Shown: positions 1-7,850 of the stretch, piece by piece
How the letters are laid out: every line of letters begins with the position of its first letter
Numbering within the stretch: position 1 is the stretch's first letter
Assembly: GCA_023396345.1 (NCBI GenBank)
Contig: JAEWWO010000243.1
Coordinates: 1-10,068, forward strand
Reading direction: 5' to 3'
Length of the DNA: 10,068 bases
Source: Bacteroidota bacterium
GTDB taxonomy: Bacteria; Bacteroidota; Bacteroidia; Chitinophagales; Chitinophagaceae
Position numbers and translations under genes: made by a program
Notes under the pieces: model-generated
Database searches by the model: none
What the model saw: only the letters and a program-made list of their open reading frames with translations
Told to the model about the DNA's origin: nothing

Positions 1-3000
1 GGGAAATCTCTTGCAGCCTCAAAAAAGATGGGGTGGTATTATGCGCGCCATGGAACAATCGATGACGGATTTTGAAACAGCCAATATTGAATACATTGAA
101 TTTTGGGTGCAGGATCCTTTCATTAAAAATCCGAACAGTACAGGTGGAAAGTTTATCATCAACTTAGGAAATGTAAGTGAAGATATTTTAAAAGACGGAA
201 AACATTTTTACGAAAACGGCATGAACACACCGGGACAGCCAACAGCTATTGACAGCAGTACAGTCTGGGGCAGAACGCCGGTAAACCCTATACAAATTAC
301 CAATGCGTTCAGCAATACGGCTGAAGACAGACCCTTGCAGGATATAGGTTTCGACGGTTTGAGTTCTGAACAGGAAGTAAATAAATTCAGTTCTTATCTG
401 GAAAACTTACGCCAGCAGTTTGGCGACAATTCACAAGCATATCGGGAAGCTGTGAGCGATCCTTCTTCTGACGATTATAAATGGTACAGAGACCCCACAT
501 ACGCTAATGCCGGCATTTTAGAACGATATAAAAAATTCAACAACCCCGAAGGGAACTCACCTATATCAACCGGCAACGAGCAAATATCATCTGCTGCTAC
601 CAATTATCCTGATAAAGAAGATTTAAACGGCGATAATTCCATTAACGAATCAGAACAATACTTTGAATATGAAATTGATTTGCATCCGGGAAAAAGTATT
701 CTGGATAAATATGTTGCCGATGTAAGAACCATTCAGCCAAAGCTTGCCAATGACAGCATTACAACAGAACGCTGGTATTTATACAGAATTCCTGTAAAAG
801 AATTTACCAACAAAGTGGGCAATATCAGCGATTTTAAATCCATCAGATTTATGCGTATGTACCTTACCGGATTTCAGGATTCTGTAGTACTGCGTTTTGC
901 CCGTTTGGGCTTTGTAAGAAATCAGTGGCGTTCGTTCAGATATGAATTAGATACAACGGGCTCCTATCGTGAACTGCCCATGAACAGTGGCACCAGCCTG
1001 AATCTTTCTTCAGTTAATACCGATAATAACAGCGGCAGAATACCTATTCCTTATCTGATGCCTCCGGGAGTTGAGCGTATGCAATCGCTCGCCAATAACG
1101 GCGCGTATCTGCGACAAAATGAGCAATCGCTAAGTTTAAGAGTAGAAAATTTAAAACAAAAAGATGCAAGAGCCATTTTTAAAAATGTGCGGATGGATAT
1201 GCGTCAGTACGGGCAGCTATCTATGTTTATCCATGCGGAATCTATGCCGGGACAGGCTTCTGTGCGTAACGGAGACCTGGAAGCGGTCATAAGAATAGGA
1301 CAGGATTTTCTTTCAAATTATTACGAAATACGTATTCCGCTAAGTGTTACACCTCACACAGCAACGGTCACTCCCGAAGAGGTTTGGCCATTTGAAAATA
1401 ATCTGGATATCATCTTACAGGATCTTATTAATCTTAAACTCGAGAGAAATAACAGTCGTGTTCCCATCGGAGAAATATTCCGAAGACAATCAGGACACAA
1501 AACGATTGCGGTAATGGGTAATCCCAACTTTGGTGAGGTAGACGGTTTTCTTGTGGGAATTGAAAACGCCAGAGGCGCACAAACTTTAAGTGCCGAAGTA
1601 TGGATAAATGAATTGCGTTTGTCAAGAATGGACGAAACAGGCGGAATGGCTGCGCAGGCAAGAGTAGATTTACAACTCGCAGACCTGGGTACACTAAGCG
1701 TTTCAGCAAATACGTACACCGCAGGGTTTGGTTCTATTGAACAAAGAGTAAATGAAAGAAGAAGAGAGAATCTTATTCAGTTTGATTTAAGTACCAATAT
1801 TAATGCAGGAAGACTGATGCCGGCAGCTATCAATGCAAACATTCCGGTTTTGTTCAATCTTAATCAAACCATATATACACCAAAGTATGATCCGTTTGAT
1901 CAGGATGTATTGTTTAAGTATAAAATGAACAATACCGATAATCAAAGAATGCGCGACTCTATCAGAAATATTGCACAAGACAGAACTACCACAAAAATGC
2001 TAGGATTGAATGGCGTTAAATTTGGCAAGCCATCGCAAACGCCCAAACCCTGGGACATTTCAAACCTTGATTTTTCTTATACATACACTTCTATCAACCA
2101 GACCAGTCCTTTAATTGACCGTAATCTCATTAATAAACATTTTGGTTCGGTCAATTATATGTTTGCAGGAAAGCCTTTCTTCATAGAACCTTTTAAACAA
2201 TTGATACAATCGAAAAGTCCGTGGTTAAAATGGCTCACAGAATTTAATGTTAACGTAATCCCTTCTACCATCAGCGTTCGCGCTGCTATTGACAGACAAT
2301 ACGGAGAATTTACACCTCGTGTTGTAAATATTTTTGATGCACAAAATCAGATTGACAGACTGGAAACTACTTATGATAAATACTTCCGTTTCAACAGAGA
2401 TTATAATCTTGTATGGAATCTTACCAAGAGTATGAATGTAAATTTTACAGCAAATAATTTTGCTTTTGTTGATGAACCTTACGGCTCGCTTAATACGCAG
2501 GAGAAAAAAGATACTTTGTGGACAAACTTTTTGAAAGGCGGCAGAAACACCATGTATCAGCAACGTGCTGCTGCAAGCTATGCTGTTCCGTTTGATAAGC
2601 TGCCGCTCACCAGCTGGATAACAGGCTCGGTAACTTATGCATCGGATTACAAATGGATAGGTGCGAGTCTGCTGGCTAAAGAACTGGGCAATATTATTGA
2701 AAACGGACAGACTGTAACAGTTACAGGAGATTTTAATTTCCGTACACTATACGAAAGATCGGCTCTTTTAAAATCGGCATACATGTCGCGTGAAGAAAGA
2801 ATAGCACAGGATAGTATTATGCTGCTGGAAAAAGAAGCAGCGGATACATCTAAAACAGATTCTATTGTAAAACCACCCAAACGTTCAGATTATTTAAAAG
2901 GAAAAAAAGGTCTGGATAAAAGAAAAGCACTGCGCGAATGGAGAAAGCTGATTGAAGATTACAGACTGAAAAAAGCAGAGGCAAGAAAAAGCAAAAAAGT

Positions 3001-4504
3001 ACGTGTGTCAGTAGCAGGCTCTTTGCCGCTGCAACTGGTAACTATGGTAAAACAAGCTTCTGTCAATTACTCTGCCGGATACCGAAGTCGTGTGCCGGGA
3101 TATATGGACAGTACAAAATTCATTGGGCAAAACTGGGCAACCATGCAGCCCGGACTGGATTATGTTTTTGGCAAACAACCCAATGCGCAATGGCTGCAAT
3201 CCAAAGCACAACAGGGATTGCTGACAAGGAATCAGAATTTTAATGAAATGTTCCGTCAGTCTTACGTAGAAGATTTACAGGCAAATGTAACACTGGAACC
3301 GTTCAAAGATTTTATTATTGATGTCAGCCTTAGAAAAGGTTTTTCTAAAGAATATTCCGAACTGTTTAAAGATACTTTAGGTGTTGGCCGCTTTGAACAT
3401 TTGTCGCCTTACTCCAGCGGTTCTTTTGATGTTTCTTACATCGGCATAAAAACTTTTTTCCAAAAAGACAATCCTTTGGATGTGCCGCAATTGTTCCGCC
3501 AGTTCTCTGATTACAGATTGCCAATAGCAAAAAGACTGGCAGCTAATAATGGTTATTATACCGGAGGTGTTATGCAGGACGGTTTTCCGGAAGGTTATGG
3601 AAGATATGCCCAGAACGTACTGATTCCGGCATTTCTGGCAGCTTATTTAGGAAAAGACCCCAATACTATTGGGCTGGTGGAAGAAACAAACTCATCCATA
3701 AAAACAAATCCGCTGTCCGGCATTTTTCCTTTACCAAACTGGATGCTTACGTACATGGGACTTTCAAAGATACCTGCCATTGCAAAAATCTTTAATGATT
3801 TTTCTATAAGACATGCGTACAATGGTGGTATGTCTATGAATAGTTTTTCCAGTGCCATGTTCTTCAATGATCCGTTAATGCTGGGCACGCCGGGATTTAT
3901 AGACCCGATATCCGGCAACTATGTACCGTATTTTCTGGTTCCGAATCTTACCATGCAGCAGCACTTCAGTCCACTATTGGGTGCTGATATGAGTTTGAAA
4001 GATCAGAGCAATTTTCGTTTTCAATATGCCAAATCACGTGTTTTAAGTCTAAGTCTTGTAAACTATCAGGTGAGTGAAGTAAAGAGTACGGAAATCAGTT
4101 TTGGCGGCAGCTTAAGAAAAAAAATAAATCTGAATTTATTCTCCGGTGTAAAGATTCCTACCAAACTTACCATATCAAAAGATCGTACAGGATTAAATCC
4201 TTTTGAAGATACTCCGGATCAGGAAAAAGAGGAAGAAGATAAACGTACAGACATAAACATTGGCATTGATTTTTCTATGCGTGACGATATGCAGGCAAAT
4301 AATATTCTGGATCAAAGCAATGGCTACCGGACAGGCGGACAAAAAGTAATTTCTATTTCACCTACAATAGGATTTATTTTGAATAAAAGAGTGAACTTTA
4401 ATTTCTACTTTAATCAGCAACGCAATATTCCATACGTCTCTACAACGCCGCCCATCACAACAACAAGAGGCGGACTGGAAGTGAAAATATTATTGTCGCA
4501 ATAA
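1..4504 (+). CDS. sprA: SprA, T9SS outer-membrane translocon (C-terminal part, 5' end outside window)
   Basis: SprA (Sov in Porphyromonas) is the giant single-chain beta-barrel through which T9SS cargo crosses the outer membrane. The frame is open from the first base (first full codon at 2), so no start is visible; the TTG at 11 is internal. The 1,500 codons present are roughly the last 60% of a family that usually runs about 2,300-2,500 residues. Recognisable SprA signatures are RWGGIMR (nt 26-46), YIEFWVQDPF (about 92-121), RFMRMYLTGF (about 848-877) and VWINELRLSRMDETGG with the following LADLG (about 1597-1690). From about nt 1700 on, the sequence is alternating polar/aromatic strands typical of an outer-membrane barrel, ending in RGGLEVKILLSQ. 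A Lys/Glu-rich segment (about nt 2755-3003) interrupts the barrel pattern. No frameshift is seen. The last 15 bp overlap convergent ybeY. Identification is from remembered family motifs and is very secure. Confidence 0.97.
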   Translation, partial: GNLLQPQKRWGGIMRAMEQSMTDFETANIEYIEFWVQDPFIKNPNSTGGKFIINLGNVSEDILKDGKHFYENGMNTPGQPTAIDSSTVWGRTPVNPIQITNAFSNTAEDRPLQDIGFDGLSSEQEVNKFSSYLENLRQQFGDNSQAYREAVSDPSSDDYKWYRDPTYANAGILERYKKFNNPEGNSPISTGNEQISSAATNYPDKEDLNGDNSINESEQYFEYEIDLHPGKSILDKYVADVRTIQPKLANDSITTERWYLYRIPVKEFTNKVGNISDFKSIRFMRMYLTGFQDSVVLRFARLGFVRNQWRSFRYELDTTGSYRELPMNSGTSLNLSSVNTDNNSGRIPIPYLMPPGVERMQSLANNGAYLRQNEQSLSLRVENLKQKDARAIFKNVRMDMRQYGQLSMFIHAESMPGQASVRNGDLEAVIRIGQDFLSNYYEIRIPLSVTPHTATVTPEEVWPFENNLDIILQDLINLKLERNNSRVPIGEIFRRQSGHKTIAVMGNPNFGEVDGFLVGIENARGAQTLSAEVWINELRLSRMDETGGMAAQARVDLQLADLGTLSVSANTYTAGFGSIEQRVNERRRENLIQFDLSTNINAGRLMPAAINANIPVLFNLNQTIYTPKYDPFDQDVLFKYKMNNTDNQRMRDSIRNIAQDRTTTKMLGLNGVKFGKPSQTPKPWDISNLDFSYTYTSINQTSPLIDRNLINKHFGSVNYMFAGKPFFIEPFKQLIQSKSPWLKWLTEFNVNVIPSTISVRAAIDRQYGEFTPRVVNIFDAQNQIDRLETTYDKYFRFNRDYNLVWNLTKSMNVNFTANNFAFVDEPYGSLNTQEKKDTLWTNFLKGGRNTMYQQRAAASYAVPFDKLPLTSWITGSVTYASDYKWIGASLLAKELGNIIENGQTVTVTGDFNFRTLYERSALLKSAYMSREERIAQDSIMLLEKEAADTSKTDSIVKPPKRSDYLKGKKGLDKRKALREWRKLIEDYRLKKAEARKSKKVRVSVAGSLPLQLVTMVKQASVNYSAGYRSRVPGYMDSTKFIGQNWATMQPGLDYVFGKQPNAQWLQSKAQQGLLTRNQNFNEMFRQSYVEDLQANVTLEPFKDFIIDVSLRKGFSKEYSELFKDTLGVGRFEHLSPYSSGSFDVSYIGIKTFFQKDNPLDVPQLFRQFSDYRLPIAKRLAANNGYYTGGVMQDGFPEGYGRYAQNVLIPAFLAAYLGKDPNTIGLVEETNSSIKTNPLSGIFPLPNWMLTYMGLSKIPAIAKIFNDFSIRHAYNGGMSMNSFSSAMFFNDPLMLGTPGFIDPISGNYVPYFLVPNLTMQQHFSPLLGADMSLKDQSNFRFQYAKSRVLSLSLVNYQVSEVKSTEISFGGSLRKKINLNLFSGVKIPTKLTISKDRTGLNPFEDTPDQEKEEEDKRTDINIGIDFSMRDDMQANNILDQSNGYRTGGQKVISISPTIGFILNKRVNFNFYFNQQRNIPYVSTTPPITTTRGGLEVKILLSQ
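4490..4504. repeat. Imperfect palindrome holding both stop codons of sprA and ybeY
   Basis: The 15-bp overlap of the two convergent genes reads TTATTG-TCG-CAATAA, an inverted repeat with 6-bp arms. Both strands therefore end in nearly the same codons: Leu-Leu-Ser-Gln-stop for SprA and Leu-Leu-Arg-Gln-stop for YbeY. The stem is short, AT-rich and without a T-run, so I do not call it a terminator. No other terminator is visible between the two genes. Confidence 0.85.
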
Positions 4505-4918
4505 GTAGAGTTCTATGTATTCCTCTTCTTTTTTGCGCATAGCCGTTTGCTGTGTTTTTGTTTTATCTTTATAACCGCACAAATGCAAAGCCCCGTGAAA
4601 CAAAACGCGTAAACATTCTATTTCAAATGCAGCGTTAAGATTAAGAGCATTTTCTTTTACGCGTTCGATGCTTATATATATTTCCCCATTTACAGCATCA
4701 GATTCGCTTAGGTCGAAAGTAATGATATCGGTATAAAAGTCGTGTTGCAAATGTTGTTGATTTATATCCAGCAAAAAATCATCAGAACAAAATACATAAC
4801 TCAACTGTTGCAAAGAAACATTCTCTCTTTGAAATAAAAACGGAATAAATTGTTTCAATCCTTTTTTGTCTGTCAGGCGAAAGGATACATCTGCATTATG
4901 AAAAGAAATCTTTTGCAT
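4490..4918 (-). CDS. ybeY: YbeY, endoribonuclease / 16S rRNA maturation factor
   Basis: A 142-residue UPF0054 family protein, close to the usual length. YbeY is a metal-dependent RNase acting in 16S rRNA 3'-end maturation and ribosome quality control. Seen here: TDIITFDL at residues 63-70 and GEIYIS at 78-83 (family T-D-V-x-S-F and G-D-I-x-I-S blocks), then the metal site HGALHLCGYKD at 108-118. The usual H-x3-H-x5-H triad is H108, H112 and D118, with Asp in place of the third His. As I recall, this is common in Bacteroidota orthologues and does not suggest inactivation. The C-terminus is a charged helix. The ATG at 4918 gives the conserved N-terminus, and a TAAATTTG box lies 17 nt upstream. 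The gene diverges from feoA and its stop lies inside the end of sprA. Confidence 0.95.
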   Translation of the reverse strand: MQKISFHNADVSFRLTDKKGLKQFIPFLFQRENVSLQQLSYVFCSDDFLLDINQQHLQHDFYTDIITFDLSESDAVNGEIYISIERVKENALNLNAAFEIECLRVLFHGALHLCGYKDKTKTQQTAMRKKEEEYIELYLLRQ

Positions 4919-4935
4919 AGTTGTTTTTTATTTGT

Positions 4936-4943
4936 CAAATTTA
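4936..4943 (-). promoter_or_regulatory. Candidate -7 box for ybeY (TAAATTTG)
   Basis: On the minus strand TAAATTTG matches the Bacteroidota sigma-ABfr -7 consensus TAnnTTTG and lies 17 nt before the ybeY ATG. A TTG (plus-strand CAA at 4961-4963) sits 17 nt upstream, slightly closer than the usual 19-21 nt. AT-rich sequence gives such matches by chance, so this is tentative. Confidence 0.4.
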
Positions 4944-4975
4944 ATAAATATAATACCAAACAAAATTGCTTAAAG

Positions 4976-4983
4976 TATCTTTG
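4976..4983 (+). promoter_or_regulatory. Candidate -7 box for feoA (TATCTTTG)
   Basis: TATCTTTG fits TAnnTTTG exactly and lies 22 nt before the feoA ATG. No TTG is found at the expected -33 spacing. I looked for an iron-regulatory (Fur-like) dyad in the 87-bp divergent spacer and saw none that was convincing. Confidence 0.4.
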
Positions 4984-5005
4984 TTGTATAGATTAAAAGA
5001 TAATA

Positions 5006-5230
5006 ATGAAGAGACTTTCAGAAATAAAGGTGGGACAAACTGTGGAAATTGTAGAGTTTGAAAACAGCGATTTGTTTGTAAAATTGCTGGAAATGGGTTG
5101 CCTGCCCGGTGAAAAAATTAAGGTAGAACAGAAAGCCCCTCTCGGAGATCCGATATCCATCAGCGTTGTAGGATATAATTTAAGTCTCAGACTTAGCGAA
5201 GCTGCTCATATTTTTGTAAAAGAAGAATAG
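5006..5230 (+). CDS. feoA: FeoA, small SH3-like protein of ferrous iron transport
   Basis: A 74-residue protein of normal FeoA length. FeoA is a small cytosolic protein with an SH3-like fold that supports the FeoB ferrous-iron permease in the inner membrane. The family pattern is clear: L4..IKVGQ, then LLEMGCLPGEKIKV (27-40), PLGDPISI (45-52) and GYNLSLRLSEAAHIFV (56-71), matching L-x2-G-x-x-P-G and the terminal S-L-R-x2-E-A-x2-I-x-V. The ATG at 5006 is the only sensible start, with only a weak purine-rich stretch before it. No feoB follows: 26 nt after the stop comes a terminator, then an oppositely oriented gene. FeoB must be elsewhere, possibly with its own FeoA domain, or this FeoA-like protein has another partner. 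Confidence 0.92.
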   Translation: MKRLSEIKVGQTVEIVEFENSDLFVKLLEMGCLPGEKIKVEQKAPLGDPISISVVGYNLSLRLSEAAHIFVKEE

Positions 5231-5256
5231 TTTTTTGTTGTTTAAATATTGAAATT

Positions 5257-5292
5257 AAAAGGTTGACTACTTATTAAAGCTGTCAACCTTTT
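5257..5292. terminator. Bidirectional intrinsic terminator between feoA and the DinB-family gene
   Basis: An 11-bp perfect stem AAAAGGTTGAC / GTCAACCTTTT (5257-5267 and 5282-5292) encloses a 14-nt loop. On the plus strand it ends in six T (5289-5294), serving feoA. On the minus strand the arm also ends in TTTT followed by AT-rich sequence, 19 nt past the DinB-family stop, so it can end both convergent transcripts. Confidence 0.85.
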
Positions 5293-5311
5293 TTAATATA
5301 AACAATATTTT

Positions 5312-5809
5312 TTATCCCTGCATTTCTTCCTGCGTAGGACCATACAGACCGGGAACTTTGTTTCCCGTAGCTCTTAAGTGCGCAACAAGTTCTCCGCGAT
5401 GATGATACAGATGATTAAACAAAAATCCTCGAATCATAGCAATCTTGGGACTTGGAGGAATTAATATATTTTCTCCCGCTACCATTTGCCAATCGTTGAA
5501 ATAGGTGGATTCGTCAGAGTTCTCGAGAATCTCTTTTGCCTTTTCAAAATTTTCTTCAAATCTTTCTACAATGTTATGTGCTTTTGTAGTGTCCAGTTCT
5601 TTTTCTTCCAGATTTGCAATATCAAAAATATCATAATTAAAAGTGCCATCAAACCAACTGTAAATATTAGCTATATGATGTGCTAATTGCGCCACAGACC
5701 ATAGTTGTGGCTGCGGTCTGTAGTCCAGTGCACTGTCAGGAATTGCTTTCAGCAATTTTCTGGTATTTTCTGCCTCGTGCAGAAATTCGTTGATAAGTCC
5801 TTTTTTCAT
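5312..5809 (-). CDS. DinB-family putative metal-dependent protein
   Basis: A 165-residue four-helix-bundle protein of the DinB/YfiT-like superfamily, whose members bind a divalent metal through three His residues. Some are thiol (bacillithiol or mycothiol) S-transferases; most have no known substrate. Seen here: LWSVAQLAHHIANI (36-49), giving the first His ligand at H44 or H45, and NHLYHHRGEL (132-141), giving H133 and H137 in the typical H-x3-H-R-G-[QE] arrangement. The C-terminus KVPGLYGPTQEEM resembles the usual PxxYGP tail. No signal peptide, so cytoplasmic. It is transcribed alone, converging on feoA, with terminators on both sides. A TATCTTTA sequence (plus-strand 5825-5832), one mismatch from the -7 consensus, lies 15 nt before the ATG. 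The substrate cannot be told from sequence. Confidence 0.85.
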   Translation of the reverse strand: MKKGLINEFLHEAENTRKLLKAIPDSALDYRPQPQLWSVAQLAHHIANIYSWFDGTFNYDIFDIANLEEKELDTTKAHNIVERFEENFEKAKEILENSDESTYFNDWQMVAGENILIPPSPKIAMIRGFLFNHLYHHRGELVAHLRATGNKVPGLYGPTQEEMQG

Positions 5810-5874
5810 TGTTTTAAATTTTATTAAAGATAGAGGATTTATATTTACATATATTATAATTCACAATAAATTAA

Positions 5875-5898
5875 AATAGCCGACACTTGTCGGCTATT
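5875..5898 (-). terminator. Intrinsic terminator after the TerC-family gene
   Basis: A hairpin AATAGCCGAC-ACTT-GTCGGCTATT (plus-strand reading, with an A/T pair able to extend the stem into the loop) lies 25 nt beyond the TerC-family stop. On the minus strand it is followed by a T-rich but not pure T stretch (TTAATTTATT). It occupies part of the 114-bp gap upstream of the DinB-family gene. Confidence 0.7.
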
Positions 5899-5923
5899 AA
5901 ATTAAATATAAGATTACAAAAAT

Positions 5924-6748
5924 TTATAAATCTCTTTCAGGGCTGGTTCCTTGAAGGTCTTTAGCTTTTTCCTGTTTTTTTCTAAAGTTAATGTTGAGCA
6001 GCTCAACAGCCAAACTAAATGCAAGACAAGAGTAGATAATACTTTTGCTTACGTGCTGATGAATACCTTCTGCCACCAGCAATACACCAATTACCACAAG
6101 GAAGCTCAACGCCAACATTTGCAGGCTTGGATGCTTGTTGATGATGCGGCTTACAGGTCCGGCAAAAGCCATCATTATTCCAATTGCAATAATTACGGCA
6201 ATAATCATGATTAAAACATTCTCAACCAATCCAACCGCAGTAAGAATAGAATCTAACGAGAACACCATATCAATCAGAATAATTTGTATAATTACTTTTG
6301 TCATCAGATTACCTGCGGCAGTGATGGGTTTTACGTGTTCGTGATGTTCCTGCATCTGCATTTTGGAATGTATTTCAAGTGTACTCTTAACAATCAGGAA
6401 TATACCACCGACTATTAAAATAATGTCTTTCCAGCTCAATTGCATAGGACCGTCTGTGAGCGGATCGCCAAACCATGAAAGTGTAAGCACCGGTTCTTTT
6501 AATCCAATAATCCAGTTGATCATCAACAATAAAATAATTCTGAAAATCATGGCAAAAGATAATCCTAGATTTCTTGCCATCTTTTGTTTATTTACCGGTA
6601 GTTTGTTTGATAATATTGAAATGAATATAATATTATCTACCCCTAATACAATTTCTAAGAATGTAAGAGTAAGTAAACTAACCCATATACTCGGGTCCGA
6701 AAAATCGGGGACAACCAAGTTTGAGAACAAGTCAATAAAAAGCATCAT
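5924..6748 (-). CDS. TerC-family integral membrane protein (probable metal ion transporter)
   Basis: A polytopic inner-membrane protein with the two TerC signatures. Counted from the ATG at 6748 (274 residues), LEIVLGVDNIIFISIL is at 31-46 and DMVFSLDSILTAVG at 160-173; the acidic residues inside membrane helices (E32, D38, D160, D166) are the conserved ones. About seven hydrophobic segments are visible, with a His-rich cytoplasmic or periplasmic loop (EHHEHV, 134-139) between the two halves. Related proteins (Alx, YkoY, YceF) act in Mn2+ export; tellurite resistance is a feature only of ter operons, and no other ter gene is here. The frame stays open upstream to a TTG at 6793, but that codon lies inside the preceding gene's terminator stem, so ATG 6748 (or the adjacent ATG 6745) is the better start. 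The C-terminal tail is short and charged. Confidence 0.92.
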   Translation of the reverse strand: MMLFIDLFSNLVVPDFSDPSIWVSLLTLTFLEIVLGVDNIIFISILSNKLPVNKQKMARNLGLSFAMIFRIILLLMINWIIGLKEPVLTLSWFGDPLTDGPMQLSWKDIILIVGGIFLIVKSTLEIHSKMQMQEHHEHVKPITAAGNLMTKVIIQIILIDMVFSLDSILTAVGLVENVLIMIIAVIIAIGIMMAFAGPVSRIINKHPSLQMLALSFLVVIGVLLVAEGIHQHVSKSIIYSCLAFSLAVELLNINFRKKQEKAKDLQGTSPERDL

Positions 6749-6780
6749 AGTTTTAATTGTTTTTAATTGTGCGAAGCTAT

Positions 6781-6807
6781 AAAAAAGAGACAATAAATAT
6801 TGTCTCT
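6781..6807 (-). terminator. Strong intrinsic terminator of the engB-TPR operon
   Basis: On the minus strand, a perfect 9-bp stem AGAGACAAT / ATTGTCTCT around a 4-nt loop (6786-6807) is followed by a run of T (plus-strand A at 6781-6786). It starts 12 nt past the TPR gene stop. It also lies only 33-59 nt upstream of the TerC-family ATG at 6748, so the TerC gene needs a promoter downstream of or overlapping the hairpin. The best candidate I see is TAGCTTCG at 6772-6779, one mismatch from TAnnTTTG and without a -33 partner. Confidence 0.88.
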
Positions 6808-6819
6808 CAAATGTTTATT

Positions 6820-7827
6820 TTAAAAATAATTTTGACCTCCGGCAGGAAATTTCAAAATAGATACATTAAAATATCTGGTAAATTCGTTTAATTGCCCTTC
6901 GTTCATCTTAGCCCAGTTACGGAATTGCTCCGGATTATGAGAAGAGAATAGCCAGCGGTTATATGCATCAAAGGTTCCGGATTTTAACATCATTCTACTG
7001 CGATCAAAAAGTGTAAAAGGAAATTTTTGATCATTACCCTGCTGAAACCAATCAACAATAAACTGTCCTCTTAAGGCGGATAAGGATTCGGGCGTTACGC
7101 CATCGGCAACAACCAAATCAAACTTACGGTAAGACTCTGCTATCACTCTTTCAAAATCATTTCTTCCGTTAAGATAGCGATTCAGATAAGAAGCATTAGA
7201 AAAAATAGTTCTGTATTGCTCCAGCATAAGTTTACGCATTTCAATAGTTCTGTTCGTTTTGTTTTCCATATTAATCAGTATCTCTGCATTGATTAGTGCA
7301 CGCAGTGCATTCTGATTTTTAGCATAAGCATTGGCAAGATGGTAATAATTATTGCTGATATTAGGATCTATTTTTACACCTTTCTCCCAAATAGCTATAG
7401 CTTGTTCAGGTTGTTCATTATCGGCATATGCACTGCCTAACTCTGCGTACAATACGGCGCTTCTTGGGTATTTGGCGATTCCTTGTCCGTAAACATCTAT
7501 ACTTTCGTTATATTTTTTCGCCATACGATAAGATGAACCCAGAATCTGGAAAGCCTGCTCATCGGCAATTTCTTTTTCTACCAAATCTTTTCCTAGTTTT
7601 ATAGCTTCGTCATATTCTCCAGTCAGGAATGTATAATAAGCTATATCTCTCAAAAGTACCGGCTCGTTTGGTGCAGATTTTGATGCTTGCTTTAAAACAT
7701 CCAACGCCTCTTTGTAATTTCCTTTTTTGGCTAAATCCAACGCCTGATTGTGTGCAACGTCCGCATTAATTTGTGCCTGAGAAAAATATCCGGTAAAAAG
7801 AAATAAGAGTAATAATAATTTTTTCAT
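6820..7827 (-). CDS. Exported tetratricopeptide-repeat protein of unknown function
   Basis: A 335-residue protein with a clear Sec signal peptide (MKK, then a Leu/Phe core, likely cleavage after SQA at residue 18). Four or five TPR units follow, roughly 23-53, 54-87, 88-121, 122-155 and 156-189, seen from the A-x3-G-x-Y-x-E-A and A-x-Y-P/D-P rhythm (for example GNYKEALDVL, GEYDEAIKLG, KKYNESIDVY, EQAIAIWEKG). The C-terminal half (about 200-335) is not TPR. It is rich in aromatic and basic residues and ends in FPAGGQNYF; I do not recognise it. The TPR part suggests a periplasmic scaffold, but no partner can be named. The ATG lies 23 nt after the engB stop on the same strand with no terminator between, so the two are probably co-transcribed. 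A strong terminator follows. Confidence 0.87.
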   Translation of the reverse strand: MKKLLLLLFLFTGYFSQAQINADVAHNQALDLAKKGNYKEALDVLKQASKSAPNEPVLLRDIAYYTFLTGEYDEAIKLGKDLVEKEIADEQAFQILGSSYRMAKKYNESIDVYGQGIAKYPRSAVLYAELGSAYADNEQPEQAIAIWEKGVKIDPNISNNYYHLANAYAKNQNALRALINAEILINMENKTNRTIEMRKLMLEQYRTIFSNASYLNRYLNGRNDFERVIAESYRKFDLVVADGVTPESLSALRGQFIVDWFQQGNDQKFPFTLFDRSRMMLKSGTFDAYNRWLFSSHNPEQFRNWAKMNEGQLNEFTRYFNVSILKFPAGGQNYF

Positions 7828-7850
7828 CTGTTTATTTTTATTTTTTTCGT

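Noticed and set aside
11..13. TTG as the start of the sprA product
   Set aside because: The frame is open to the first base and the protein there is already conserved mid-SprA sequence, so the gene starts outside the window.
1354..1719. Open frames on the minus strand within sprA (also at about 1434-1709, 1787-1978, 2225-2563, 2647-2880, 3008-3211 and 3643-3918)
   Set aside because: They lie wholly inside the well-supported SprA frame, have no family resemblance and arise from its codon pattern.
5486..5686. Plus-strand open frame opposite the DinB-family gene
   Set aside because: It is antisense to a gene with an intact His triad and has no family match or promoter.
5924..6748. Tellurite-resistance operon
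   Set aside because: Only a lone TerC-family gene is present, without TerD/TerE/TerZ-type neighbours; a metal-transport role is more likely.
5951..6782. Plus-strand open frames opposite the TerC-family gene
   Set aside because: Their Ile/Asn-rich translations are antisense images of membrane helices, and the TerC motifs are on the other strand.
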